Positions 8,393-16,472 of a stretch of 32,675 nt of DNA are shown here, piece by piece (within the stretch, counting starts at the first letter, position 1; every line of letters starts with the position of its first letter). The stretch is from positions 16,353 through 49,027 of the forward strand of contig NZ_QXIU01000068.1 in the NCBI RefSeq assembly GCF_003570935.1, given 5' to 3'. A model generated the notes under the pieces. That model was not told where the DNA came from and ran no database searches. It was given only the letters and a program-made list of their open reading frames with translations. A program made the position numbers and the translations under genes. The stretch is from Candidatus Cryosericum odellii (GTDB lineage: Bacteria; Caldisericota; Caldisericia; Cryosericales; Cryosericaceae).

Positions 8393-8606
8393 AAGTCAAT
8401 GTGGAATGAAAATCGGAGTCGCAGGCTTGAGCTATCTCTGGCGGGTATAGGGATTCCTTGGCTGAACTTCTTCTGCTATTGCGCTCTTCGAAGTCGGCTG
8501 ACCAGCTTGCTCGGGCCCACTGGATGCTCTTGGCTGGGCCGTCTGAAGAGGAGAGTGTGGCGTCACCATGACAATACGGATGCGGGATGATGGGAGGTAC
8601 TATCCC
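8393..8606 (+). other. Intergenic stretch with a possible gene remnant
   Basis: No confident gene. A frame open from 8431 to the stop at 8569-8571 encodes about 46 residues of coding-like character (for example LAELLLLLRSSKSADQLARAHW) but lacks an ATG; a TTG at 8458 is the only plausible start. A 14-codon ATG frame at 8407 also ends early. The stretch lies directly upstream of an rmlB 5' fragment, so it may be debris from a gene lost when that fragment arrived. The last bases, GGGAGGTAC at 8592-8600, are the ribosome binding site for 8607. Confidence 0.35.
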
Positions 8607-9614
8607 ATGACTGAGACGATCCTCGTTACTGGTGGGTGTGGTCTTATTGGCTCCTGCTTCGTCCTCCAGCAGATGGCGCAACGTCCTGACATCCATCTCA
8701 TCAACCTGGACAAGCTGACGTACGCCGGCAACCCCGACAGTGCCAAGGAAGTCGGAGACGACCCACGCTACACCTTCGCGCAAGCAGATGTTGCCAGCAT
8801 CCCGGTGACTGTCGTCATCCCTTGCTTCAACGCGGCCGATACTGTTGAGCGAGCTCTCCTGTCGGTGGCAGCCCAAACACGCTTGCCGTGCCAAGTCGTG
8901 GTTGTGGATGATGCGAGTGACGACGAGGGAGCTACGTGGAGTAAGCTGTGCGATGTTCGTGGGCGGCTTGCAGGACGTCTCAATGTGGAGCTTGTTCACT
9001 TGGACCACAACAGCGGACCCTCCGTCGCTCGGAATACGGGCTGGGATCGAGCCGTGGGCGACTTCGTGGCTGTCTTGGACGCTGATGACAGTTGGCATCC
9101 ATCGAAGCTGGCCATACAGTACGGCTGGATGCGGGCTCACCCCGACTACGCCATGTCGGGTACGGGCTATCACGTCGTCGACGATGATGACCAGACAGAC
9201 GAAAGCGTCTCGTCCAAGTCTCCTGCATTCTGGCAGGTACGACCCGTGTGGCTGTTGTGTCGCAATCCCTTCATTACATCGACGGTGATGGTGCGCCGAG
9301 GAGTCCAGCAACGGTTCTCTCCAGCCGAACGTCGGTGTGAGGACTACCTACTGTGGCTTCAACTCGCGCTTTCAGGCTCCCACATGGGGTATCTGCTCCC
9401 GTCTTTGACATATCTGCACAAGGCACCCTACGGGGTATCGGGACTCAGTGCAGACCTGTCGGCCATGGAGAGATCAGAATTGCACGTCTTGCGTCGAGTG
9501 CATGAGGAGAGACTGGTGGGCGTATCCCTTTGGGTATTGGCGACGCTGTTCTCACGGGTGAAGTACCTGAAGCGTTCGGTGCATGTCTTGGCACGCAGGA
9601 GGTTGTCGTCGTGA
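8607..9614 (+). CDS. Chimeric protein: RmlB N-terminal fragment fused to a GT2 glycosyltransferase
   Basis: A 335-residue open frame in two parts. Residues 1-63 copy the start of RmlB (MTETILVTGGCGLIGSCF to FAQADVA), including the Rossmann nucleotide-binding turn but no catalytic residues. From residue 66 the frame continues as a complete GT2 domain: VTVVIPCFNAADT, VVVVDDASDDE, GPSVARNTGWDRA, the metal-binding VLDADDSWHP, and ERRCEDYLLWLQLA. A GGGAGG ribosome binding site lies upstream of ATG 8607. A GTG at 8805 directly before TVVIPCFN could start a free glycosyltransferase, so fusion at the protein level is not certain. The RmlB part probably serves as a borrowed translation start or is a recombination scar. 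The stop overlaps the next gene by GTGA. Confidence 0.82.
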   Translation: MTETILVTGGCGLIGSCFVLQQMAQRPDIHLINLDKLTYAGNPDSAKEVGDDPRYTFAQADVASIPVTVVIPCFNAADTVERALLSVAAQTRLPCQVVVVDDASDDEGATWSKLCDVRGRLAGRLNVELVHLDHNSGPSVARNTGWDRAVGDFVAVLDADDSWHPSKLAIQYGWMRAHPDYAMSGTGYHVVDDDDQTDESVSSKSPAFWQVRPVWLLCRNPFITSTVMVRRGVQQRFSPAERRCEDYLLWLQLALSGSHMGYLLPSLTYLHKAPYGVSGLSADLSAMERSELHVLRRVHEERLVGVSLWVLATLFSRVKYLKRSVHVLARRRLSS

Positions 9615-10849
9615 TAGCGGCACGGTCACGGGTGGTGTCGGTTGATTGGAATCTCATGACAGGATGGCTGCTGGGGTTTGCATCCGGATTCGTGTTGTTC
9701 GAACCTAGTCCGTTCGAGTATTTGACCCTTGCCCTTCTCTTCGTGGGCGTGTTAGAAGGACGTTTACGCCGGTTGCAGCGGCCGGTGCTGGGGCCGCTCT
9801 CGCTATTGCTTACATATAATGCGCTGGCCATATTGTCGTGTGCCAATGCTGCGGATGTCACCATCGGCTTCAGGTTCCTCGGCATTACGATGCTTCTTGA
9901 GCTCGTGTGGTTTTTCATAGCCTCCAATGGCAGAGTAGCGCTTCGGGGGCTCGTGTACGGCTATCTAGCAGCGGCCGGGGCAACGGCAATCGCAGTCCTG
10001 TTGGCAGAGCTTACAGGATGGAGCCCGCTTGCAAGCAGGGTATTGTGGGGGGGCACGCGCGCACTGGGGTTCTTTAAGGATCCGAACGTCATGGGGCCTT
10101 GGCTCGTGCCCGCCATCTTGATTGCTCTTGATATGCTGGTCGGGACCGAGCGCAAACGTCGCAATATGAGTTGGGCAGTCTTTGGCCTGCTGGTCCTGGG
10201 AACTATCGTGTTGACTGGGTCGCGTGCCGGCTGGCTCAACGCCGCCGTCAGTCTTCTGGCGTGGGCGATGCTTCTCAGGCGGGACTTGCACGGGGCAAAA
10301 GCACGCATACGGGTACTCGGCCGGTTGGTCCTCTTGGGGCTGCTTTTCAGTTCCGTCCTGATTGGATTGTTGGTTCGGGATGGCAATCTGTGGTCCTCGC
10401 TTGTCGCACGTGTCAGCCTGCAGAGCTACGACACAGCACGCTTTTGGGCTCAGCAAGCTGCTTGGCGAACGGGGATGACCCATATCGTCATTGGCATCGG
10501 CCCGGGGCAGGCTGAGCTGTTGACGGGCATGTCCACCCACTCGCTGTACGCCCGTGCATGGGCGGAGACCGGTGTACTGGGCTTTATCGCACTGATGTCC
10601 TTCTTTGTGTACTGTGCAGGAAAGCGGAGAGTCGGGTTCAACGAAGATCCTGCTGCGACTCGCATCCGACGTATCTGCATGGCTGCGCTCGCAGGCATCG
10701 CGGTGAACAGCCTTTATGTGGACACGATCCATTGGCGGCATTTGTGGATTATCGCTGCGATACTGACATCGATTGCTAGCACCGCTAGGGGTCAAGCGAA
10801 CGCCACAGTATCGAGAACAGTTCAAACACGTCACATCAGCTGGCGGTGA
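9611..10849 (+). CDS. O-antigen polymerase/ligase-like membrane protein (Wzy/WaaL, PF04932 type)
   Basis: Integral inner-membrane protein of 412 residues with about ten hydrophobic segments. It shows FKDPNVMGPWL, LTGSRAGWLNA followed by a transmembrane segment, and the large periplasmic loop ending in THSLYARAWAETGVLGF, the pattern of the O-antigen ligase/polymerase superfamily. It probably joins lipid-linked repeat units (Wzy) or transfers the finished chain (WaaL); these roles cannot be told apart by sequence alone, and a second protein of the same superfamily is present at 20945. GTG 9611 is chosen for its overlap with the upstream stop; the upstream ATG at 9530 lies inside the glycosyltransferase. 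Confidence 0.85.
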   Translation: MIAARSRVVSVDWNLMTGWLLGFASGFVLFEPSPFEYLTLALLFVGVLEGRLRRLQRPVLGPLSLLLTYNALAILSCANAADVTIGFRFLGITMLLELVWFFIASNGRVALRGLVYGYLAAAGATAIAVLLAELTGWSPLASRVLWGGTRALGFFKDPNVMGPWLVPAILIALDMLVGTERKRRNMSWAVFGLLVLGTIVLTGSRAGWLNAAVSLLAWAMLLRRDLHGAKARIRVLGRLVLLGLLFSSVLIGLLVRDGNLWSSLVARVSLQSYDTARFWAQQAAWRTGMTHIVIGIGPGQAELLTGMSTHSLYARAWAETGVLGFIALMSFFVYCAGKRRVGFNEDPAATRIRRICMAALAGIAVNSLYVDTIHWRHLWIIAAILTSIASTARGQANATVSRTVQTRHISWR

Positions 10850-10932
10850 GTGCTGCACTCAGTAGGTGTGGTACTTGGTTGAACGGGAACTGCGTGGTGG
10901 GAGGGGGAGTAAGAGGTGGGCGAGGTGAGTAG

Positions 10933-12111
10933 GTGAGCGTACTGACGTTGAACGATGTTGATGTGCGGAACACGGCTCGAGTACTGTTCATCGCTACCGT
11001 CGACTCTCACATCTGGTATTTCCACATGCCATATCTGAGGATGTTGCGGGACATGGGGTTCCAGGTTGAGGTGGCAGCAGCGCCTGTTGGTTTCGCTGAG
11101 AGGGTTCGCGCTGAGGGGTATGAGGTTCACACCATTCCGTTCAGCCGGAATCCGCTGAACCTCCGGAACATCGCAGCCTATCGCGCGCTCCGAAGGCTTA
11201 TGCAAAGCCGACACTATGTCATGGTGCACGTGCATACGCCGGTGGCCGGATTCTTGGGGCGGCTTGCTGCTCGGCGACAAGGGGTGCCGCACATTGTCTA
11301 CACGGCCCACGGGTTCCACTTCCACAGCCACGGCAAGTGGTGGTTGAATCGCCTGTACTACGCCTTGGAGCGAACAGCAGCCCATTGGACAGATACCCTG
11401 ATCACGATCAACGGGGAGGACTTCGCTCTTGCCTCGCGTGCGTTCGCTCATGGCAGGACCAAGGTTGTGTATGTTCCAGGGGTTGGCACCGATTGTGGCA
11501 GGTACCAGATCCTTCCCGCAGCCGGACGCATTGTTGCACGTGCCTCTCTTGGGCTCCCTGGAAATGCTTTTGTGGTAGTCTGGGTGGGCGAGTTGGACCG
11601 GAACAAGCGACCGGAAGATGCATTGGCAGCTATCCGTTGTCTATCCCAGGAGGACCTTACAAGGATGGTGATGCTGGGAAGCGGCAGCAGAGACCGAGAG
11701 GTGGCAGATCTCACGGTTTGGCATGGCTTGGAAGGGATTGTGTCGCTGGCTGGCTGGGTGTCCAACGTGGCCGAGTATTTGTCTGCAAGCGACGTATTCC
11801 TGTCGACATCAAGTCGTGAGGGTCTTCCCAGAAATGTCATGGAGGCAATGGCCACGGGACTGCCCGTCGTTGCGTATGACATCCGAGGCTGCAATGACCT
11901 TGTGGTTGACGGAGAGACCGGTTTTCTGGTTCCATTTGGAGATGTGCGTGGTCTGGCTGACAAGCTGGCATGGTTAGCACAGCATCCAGATGAACGACAT
12001 CAGATGGGTGAAGCTGGCAGAAGGCGCATTGAGGAGACGTTCAGCCTTGAGGCCGTGCTGCCTCAGATGAAGACAATCTATCAGAATGAGCTTGGAAGGA
12101 AGGGGGTGTAA
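10933..12111 (+). CDS. GT4 glycosyltransferase, CapM/EpsD-like
   Basis: GT-B fold retaining glycosyltransferase of 392 residues. The N-terminal domain has VLFIATVDSHIWYFHMPYL, VHVHTPVAGFLGRLAAR and VYTAHGFHFH, characteristic of CapM/EpsD-type enzymes acting early in capsule and exopolysaccharide repeat synthesis. The C-terminal domain carries VWVGELDRNKRPEDAL and the donor-binding SSREGLPRNVMEAMATGLPVVAYDIRGCND with the E-x7-E motif. The GTG start has GAGGTGA at 10922-10928. An 83-base gap separates it from the upstream gene, where a G-rich leader is seen but no clear promoter. It probably adds the second sugar onto the primer made by the sugar transferase at 13044. Confidence 0.9.
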   Translation: MSVLTLNDVDVRNTARVLFIATVDSHIWYFHMPYLRMLRDMGFQVEVAAAPVGFAERVRAEGYEVHTIPFSRNPLNLRNIAAYRALRRLMQSRHYVMVHVHTPVAGFLGRLAARRQGVPHIVYTAHGFHFHSHGKWWLNRLYYALERTAAHWTDTLITINGEDFALASRAFAHGRTKVVYVPGVGTDCGRYQILPAAGRIVARASLGLPGNAFVVVWVGELDRNKRPEDALAAIRCLSQEDLTRMVMLGSGSRDREVADLTVWHGLEGIVSLAGWVSNVAEYLSASDVFLSTSSREGLPRNVMEAMATGLPVVAYDIRGCNDLVVDGETGFLVPFGDVRGLADKLAWLAQHPDERHQMGEAGRRRIEETFSLEAVLPQMKTIYQNELGRKGV

Positions 12112-12113
12112 CT

Positions 12114-13031
12114 ATGAACACGGTAGTAACGGGTGGCGCAGGCTTCATTGGCTCGCACGTTGTGGATGCGCTTCAGGCAGATGCCTCAGACGTGATTGTA
12201 TTGGACAACCTGAGCTCCGGGCATGCTGGGAATCTGAGCGAGAGGACACCGTTGCAGGTGGGTGATGTTCGTGACGAGCAGACCGCAAGCGCAGCAGTGT
12301 CGAGCGGTGTAGACTGCGTGTTCCATTTGGCTGCACAGATTGACGTTCGTCAGGCGGTCGAGGACCCAGTGCTCGATGCACAGGTCAATGTTGGTGGCAC
12401 CATCAACGTGCTCAACGCATGTGTGGAGGCGCACGTAAGGCGGTTCACCATGTCGTCGACGGGCGGGGCACTGTATGGCGAACCCTCCACGTTGCCAGCA
12501 ACCGAGCAGGCCACCATCCGGCCCCTGTCTCCTTACGGCGTGTCCAAGTACTGTGCAGAGCAGTACATCGGGTATTTCCACCGCGTCTCTGGGCTGGAAA
12601 CCGTGATCCTGCGGTATGCCAACGTCTACGGACCGAGGCAGGACCCCAACGGAGAAGCGGGGGTCGTCGGCATCTTTGCTCGGCGCATTCTGCTGGACCA
12701 AGAGTGCATTGTATATGGCGATGGTGAGCAGACGCGCGATTTTGTCTTCGTCGACGACGTCGCCCACGCCAACATACTTGCGATGCAGGGGCCTCTGGGC
12801 ACGTTCAACATCGGCACGGGGGTCGAGACCTCTCTGAATCAGCTCCTGGTCGCATTCGAGCACGTTGTTGGCCATCCTGTCGCTCGGAAGTATGAGCCGG
12901 CACGTTCGGGCGAGGTGCAGAGGATTGCGCTGGACGCAAGTGAAGCCGGGCGCAGGTTGGGCTGGTGTCCGACCGTTTCACTGGAGGATGGGCTCACCCA
13001 GACGCTAGCGTGGGTGCGTCAGACCCTGTAG
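12114..13031 (+). CDS. NAD-dependent epimerase, UDP-glucose 4-epimerase-like
   Basis: Extended short-chain dehydrogenase of 305 residues. TGGAGFIGSHVV at the N-terminus binds NAD; HLAAQIDVRQAVEDP, SSTGGALYGEP and SPYGVSKYCAEQY (catalytic YxxxK) follow, then RYANVYGPRQDPNGEAGVV and VYGDGEQTRDFVFVDDVA. This order is that of GalE-type 4-epimerases acting on UDP-glucose/galactose or the N-acetyl sugars, which would supply the substrate of the adjacent sugar transferase. The ATG follows the glycosyltransferase stop by two bases and has a GGGGGTG site. The precise sugar substrate cannot be settled from sequence. Confidence 0.85.
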   Translation: MNTVVTGGAGFIGSHVVDALQADASDVIVLDNLSSGHAGNLSERTPLQVGDVRDEQTASAAVSSGVDCVFHLAAQIDVRQAVEDPVLDAQVNVGGTINVLNACVEAHVRRFTMSSTGGALYGEPSTLPATEQATIRPLSPYGVSKYCAEQYIGYFHRVSGLETVILRYANVYGPRQDPNGEAGVVGIFARRILLDQECIVYGDGEQTRDFVFVDDVAHANILAMQGPLGTFNIGTGVETSLNQLLVAFEHVVGHPVARKYEPARSGEVQRIALDASEAGRRLGWCPTVSLEDGLTQTLAWVRQTL

Positions 13032-13043
13032 GGGGTCATGGTC

Positions 13044-14372
13044 ATGTCAAAGAAGATGCTTGACACTCTCGTTGGGTTTGCCCAGGCAGTGACCAACCTG
13101 CTGGTGCTGGTCGGGACGTATTGGGCAGTGTTTGCTATACGGGCCGCATTGGGCCACCCATATGGTACCGCGAATAGACTAGCGGTTGAGGCGGTGTTCC
13201 CCTACTTGGTCGCCCTCTACGTTGTGCTGTGGCTTGTCTATCGGCTGCCTGCCTACTATGAGACGGCCCCTTATGAGGGAGTGCTTAGCCAGGTCTTTGT
13301 TCAGCTTATCCTGGCACTGGCAAGCCTGGCAACGTCCTTCGTCGTTCGTGCGTTTGCGTTTCCACGCGGGTTGGTCGCCACGGCGTTTGCCCTGCAGGTG
13401 GCCGTGCTGGTGCCCCTGAACTACGCTTGGTACCGTTTCTACTCCCGCGTGAGGCCCAAGGCGCTCACCGTCTGCATCGGCACTGATGCCGCTACCGGTT
13501 CTGCTCTGGCACAGCAGCTTTCCACGACCACGGCGTACGTCGTGTCATCCGTGTCGACTGGTGACGTAACCGAGGAGTGGATGCATGACGTTCCAGAGGG
13601 GGCCAGTCTGACGCTGGACGGTGGCGTCCCCTCGCCCGAACGTGACAGGATCCTGAGACTGGCGGTGGGGGACAGGATCGCCGTGCAGCTGGTTGCGACC
13701 GTCAAGGAGACTCTGGCGCAGAATGCACACATGAAGGTCCGGGCCGACCACCTCGTCTTGACCGTAGAGCCGGACAATCACAGCCCTGTAGACCTGGCAC
13801 TGAAGCGCATGCTGGACATTGTTGTCTCTGTTGTCGCCCTTGCCCTTTTCTCCCCCGTGTTTCTGCTAGCTTCCATGGCGATCAAGCTGGAAGACGGGCG
13901 TCCTATGTTCTATCTGCAGCAGAGGCTTGGCTTCCACGGACGTGTCTTCAGAATGATAAAGTTCCGAACCATGTGCCATGACGCTGAGCGGCTGACGGGC
14001 GCTTGTCTGAGTAAGGGAGAGCTGGATCCGCGCATCACGCGTGTAGGTCGACTGCTACGCAGAACCGGGCTTGACGAGGTTCCGCAGTTTCTCAACGTGT
14101 TGCGGGGTGACATGAGTGTGGTCGGGCCACGGCCGGAACGTCCTGAGTTAGCTCAGAAGATTCTGGATGAGACACCGGACTGGAATCTGCGGCTTCTGGT
14201 GCGCCCCGGGATCACGGGCGTGGCTCAGGTGCTCGGGCGGTACGCTACGGCCCCGGAAGACAAGCTCGCGATGGACTTGTCTTACATCCGCTCGCGATCG
14301 CTGTTCAACTACGACCTCACGATTATCTTGAATACCCTCAAGATGTTCTTCATGCCAGAACGCAGGGACTAG
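13044..14372 (+). CDS. Polyprenyl-phosphate sugar-1-phosphate transferase (WbaP/EpsE family)
   Basis: Initiating enzyme that transfers a sugar-1-phosphate from a nucleotide sugar to undecaprenyl phosphate in the inner membrane. The 442-residue protein has four N-terminal transmembrane segments (about residues 10-37, 48-67, 80-105 and 110-128), a cytoplasmic CoA-binding-like linker, and the C-terminal bacterial sugar-transferase domain: a membrane anchor LDIVVSVVALALFSPVFLL, then YLQQRLGFHGRVF, the KFRTM motif, DEVPQFLNVLRGDMSVVGPRPERPE and RPGITGVAQVLGR. ATG 13044 is preferred over 13038 because GGGGG at 13031-13035 is better spaced. It is the last gene before the accessory island. The first sugar is likely the product of the upstream epimerase. 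Confidence 0.92.
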   Translation: MSKKMLDTLVGFAQAVTNLLVLVGTYWAVFAIRAALGHPYGTANRLAVEAVFPYLVALYVVLWLVYRLPAYYETAPYEGVLSQVFVQLILALASLATSFVVRAFAFPRGLVATAFALQVAVLVPLNYAWYRFYSRVRPKALTVCIGTDAATGSALAQQLSTTTAYVVSSVSTGDVTEEWMHDVPEGASLTLDGGVPSPERDRILRLAVGDRIAVQLVATVKETLAQNAHMKVRADHLVLTVEPDNHSPVDLALKRMLDIVVSVVALALFSPVFLLASMAIKLEDGRPMFYLQQRLGFHGRVFRMIKFRTMCHDAERLTGACLSKGELDPRITRVGRLLRRTGLDEVPQFLNVLRGDMSVVGPRPERPELAQKILDETPDWNLRLLVRPGITGVAQVLGRYATAPEDKLAMDLSYIRSRSLFNYDLTIILNTLKMFFMPERRD

Positions 14373-14393
14373 GTCCAGCTACTTCAATCACGG

Positions 14394-14558
14394 GTGACCG
14401 CGCCGAGCGGCGCCTTGCCAGTTGTGACCAGCATGATGCAGACTGCCCGGGAGCTGCGCCCGGCGGTCGGCGCTCTGCTGGAGGCTGCGCGCAGCCATGA
14501 CGCAAACGCCATGCGCGCTGCACTTCACGCCATCGATCCGTCCATCAATATCCCGTAG
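14394..14558 (+). CDS. Short open frame, possible remnant
   Basis: A 54-codon frame (GTG 14394; ATG 14433 is an alternative) in the same phase as the sugar transferase, directly after its stop. The predicted peptide is Ala-rich and helical (TARELRPAVGALLEAARSHD and onward) and looks like a protein C-terminus. No ribosome binding site or family match is seen. It ends where the repeat-rich island begins, so it may be the tail of a gene truncated when the island formed. A small hairpin (GCGCC-GAGC-GGCGC, 14400-14413) without a T-tract sits at its start. Confidence 0.3.
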   Translation: MTAPSGALPVVTSMMQTARELRPAVGALLEAARSHDANAMRAALHAIDPSINIP

Positions 14559-14692
14559 ACAGGGAGAAGACTGGATTCCCGCCTGCGCGGCGAAAGCACC
14601 CCTCAGAAGCGCCCCTCGCATGGGAATAAAGTGCTCGGGGGCATGGGAAAAAAGTGCTCGGGGAATGACAGAAGGTGGCGGGAATGACGGAG
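14559..14692 (+). repeat. Composite island repeat, inverted copy
   Basis: Inverted copy of the composite repeat seen several times between 14.5 and 20.9 kb. It contains GATTCCCGCCTGCGCGGCGAA, a CCCCTCAGAAGCGCCCCTCGC block, and two near-identical modules GCATGGGAAWAAAGTGCTCGGGG. Read on the other strand it matches 20709-20806 in the same order. It ends at the 58-bp inverted repeat. Confidence 0.7.
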
Positions 14693-14750
14693 CACTGCGG
14701 AATTATTCTACTGGAATAATGCTACAAGAATAAAACCACAGAACACGGCG
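14693..14750 (+). repeat. 58-bp inverted repeat, left copy
   Basis: Matches the reverse complement of 17730-17787 at 57 of 58 bases; the one difference is at 14748. It begins CACTGCGG and ends ACACGGCG. Within it is a small hairpin, ATTATTC-TACTG-GAATAAT (14702-14720). Together the two copies bound a 3,095-bp segment with the DUF4143 and first archaeal-type ATPase genes. Confidence 0.88.
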
Positions 14751-14769
14751 ATATGGGGTCAGCTGGTAA
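14749..14769 (+). repeat. 21-bp repeat, left-hand orientation
   Basis: Starts CGATATGGGGTCAGC and is present in inverted orientation at 16346-16366, 16442-16462 and 19344-19364. With 16346-16366 it forms perfect 21-bp inverted repeats around the DUF4143 gene. It abuts the left 58-bp repeat, just as a related sequence (ATATGGGATACGCTG) abuts the right 58-bp repeat. Confidence 0.75.
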
Positions 14770-14870
14770 TTCCAGCCCGAGTGGTACATATGCCGGATCA
14801 GCTTGATCTGGCAATCGACGTCTCATAGGCAAACAAGGACCAAGGGCCGGATTCCCGCATAAGCGGGGGA

Positions 14871-14916
14871 GTGTAACACTCTCGGGACGGTTCCGTTTTC
14901 TCCGAGACTGTTACAC
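14871..14916. promoter_or_regulatory. Long inverted repeat upstream of the DUF4143 gene
   Basis: Two 15-base arms, GTGTAACACTCTCGG (14871-14885) and CCGAGACTGTTACAC (14902-14916), are complementary at 14 of 15 positions with a 16-base spacer. It lies 50-100 bases before the likely promoter of 15037. It could be an operator, a transcription terminator without a clean T-run, or the end of an element. Confidence 0.55.
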
Positions 14917-14966
14917 CTTCGCTGACCCTTCAACACAAGGATGGATTTCCGCGGCGCCGGCCTGTA

Positions 14967-14994
14967 TTGTATTGTCTACGGGTCCATGTACAAT
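14967..14994 (+). promoter_or_regulatory. Candidate sigma-70-type promoter for the DUF4143 gene
   Basis: TTGTAT (14967-14972) and TACAAT (14989-14994) separated by 16 bases, 42 bases before the ATG at 15037. The region between contains TGTCTA and TAGACA in inverted order, a possible operator. Confidence 0.4.
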
Positions 14995-15036
14995 GCAGAC
15001 ATGACATGACGACACTATAGACATGAGGTGACGGTA

Positions 15037-16251
15037 ATGTACAGACAACGTTGGCTCACGCGTCAATTGCAGCTTTCAGAGACAATACTCCCTATCACCG
15101 TACTCACTGGAGCGCGGCAGACAGGGAAGAGTACTCTCCTTGCGAATGAACCGATGTTCGACGGCTATTCCTACACGACGCTCGACGATCCGGATTCCCG
15201 CGAGAAAGCACACACCAACCCTGTCGCATTTGTGGACAGGGCAGACAAATTGATCATTGACGAAGCTCATCGGGAGCCAGACCTGTTCCTCGCTGCCAAG
15301 GAAGCTCTGCGCAAGGACAAGACACGCCGGTTCGTGCTGAGCGGATCCGCCAATTTCCTGCTCCTCAGGCGAATCCAGGATTCCTTGGCTGGACGTGCCG
15401 CCTACCATGTTCTGCGCCAGCCTCTCTGGACCGAGTGGCTTCAGCAGCCGGAACCACTCTGGCTTCTCAGCATGTTTGACACACAACTTCCGGCGAGTGG
15501 TTCAGAACCATCGCCTGCACTGGACCTTCGCACGATCCTGTTCAGAGGTTTCCTGCCAGGCATCAGGGACGCAGCACCCGAACAGGCTGCCGTCTTCTGG
15601 CAGAGCTACGTGACCACCTATCTCGAACGTGACCTGCCGGACATCTCACCGACGACCTCTCTCTTCGACTACCGTGCCGTCATGCGTCGCGTTGCGCTGG
15701 CCACGGGCTCGCTCATGGAGTTCAGGAAGATCGCCGACGATACAAATGTCAACGAGAAGACAGTTGCGAGGTACATCGATGCGATCCAGAAAGCGTATCT
15801 TCTCTCCCTCCTTCCTCCGGCGCCCCTGACGAGCACGACCTCGGTCCGGCGGCAATGGAAGCCGTATCCATGTGACACAGGGCTTATCTGCTCGCTCCTT
15901 GGGATCAAGACCCCCGAAGCACTCGACGATATATTCTGCGGGCACCTCTTCGAAGACATGGTCTTTATGACACTGCAGACATTGTGTGATCTCTGGGATA
16001 TGGGCATGCATTTCGTGCGCACTCGTCGAACAGCTGAACTGCACGAAGTGGGCTTCGTCCTGGAACGCAATGGCAAGAGTGTTGCTGTTGAGGCCAAGAT
16101 GAGCGATGACGTGACCATGAACGACGCTACCCATATTCAATGGTTGATGGACGATGATCCATCTTGTGTCAGTGGCATCGTCGTCTATGGCGGATCTTCT
16201 ATCAAGAACCTTACACGCCGTATCGTTGCAGTCCCCTGGACGATGCTCTGA
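15037..16251 (+). CDS. AAA ATPase with DUF4143 domain
   Basis: Cytoplasmic P-loop ATPase of the AAA_14/DUF4143 type, 404 residues, common in bacteria and archaea but without an established role; proposed roles involve mobile elements or DNA processing. Walker A is TGARQTGKST (Lys 31), Walker B is KLIIDEAH, and SGSANFLLLRR is the sensor-like motif of the family. The middle has TYLERDLP and a winged-helix-like segment. The C-terminal DUF4143 region resembles PD-(D/E)xK nucleases: EVGFVLERNGKSVAVEAK keeps the final ExK, but the usual EVDF aspartate appears to be glycine, so nuclease activity is doubtful. ATG 15037 is chosen with GAGGTGA at 15025-15031; GTG 15028 overlaps that site. It faces the ATPase at 16438 tail to tail. 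Confidence 0.9.
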   Translation: MYRQRWLTRQLQLSETILPITVLTGARQTGKSTLLANEPMFDGYSYTTLDDPDSREKAHTNPVAFVDRADKLIIDEAHREPDLFLAAKEALRKDKTRRFVLSGSANFLLLRRIQDSLAGRAAYHVLRQPLWTEWLQQPEPLWLLSMFDTQLPASGSEPSPALDLRTILFRGFLPGIRDAAPEQAAVFWQSYVTTYLERDLPDISPTTSLFDYRAVMRRVALATGSLMEFRKIADDTNVNEKTVARYIDAIQKAYLLSLLPPAPLTSTTSVRRQWKPYPCDTGLICSLLGIKTPEALDDIFCGHLFEDMVFMTLQTLCDLWDMGMHFVRTRRTAELHEVGFVLERNGKSVAVEAKMSDDVTMNDATHIQWLMDDDPSCVSGIVVYGGSSIKNLTRRIVAVPWTML

Positions 16252-16259
16252 TTGGGGTC

Positions 16260-16472
16260 AGCCGCTCATTCCCGCATCTCTCCGTCATTCCCGCGAAGGC
16301 GGGAATCCATCCTTTCATCTTGTCGGATGTACCACCCTCGCCTATTTACCAGCTGACCCCATATCGTACAATGCGAGGGGCGTACTGAGGGGTGCTTCTC
16401 CCTGAAGGCGGGAATCCATCCCATGTACCACTCTGACCTATTTACCAGCTGACCCCATATCGTATTGAGCAG
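16260..16472. repeat. Two composite repeat units between convergent ATPase genes
   Basis: The first unit has a perfect hairpin ATTCCCGC-GAAG-GCGGGAAT (16287-16306), then CCATCCTTTCATCTTGTCGG, TGTACCACCCTCG and the 21-bp repeat (16346-16366). The second has ATGCGAGGGGCGTACTGAGG, GGCGGGAATCCATCCC, TGTACCACTCTGACC and another 21-bp repeat (16442-16462). The hairpin may end transcription from both sides. The second unit overlaps the 3' end of the minus-strand ATPase gene. Confidence 0.75.

Noticed and set aside
8313-9311. Minus-strand open frame of 332 codons opposite the RmlB-GT2 fusion
   Set aside because: Spans several unrelated plus-strand segments and shows no domain.
9965-10858. Minus-strand open frame of 297 codons opposite the Wzy-like gene
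   Set aside because: No motif; the plus strand carries an evident membrane protein.
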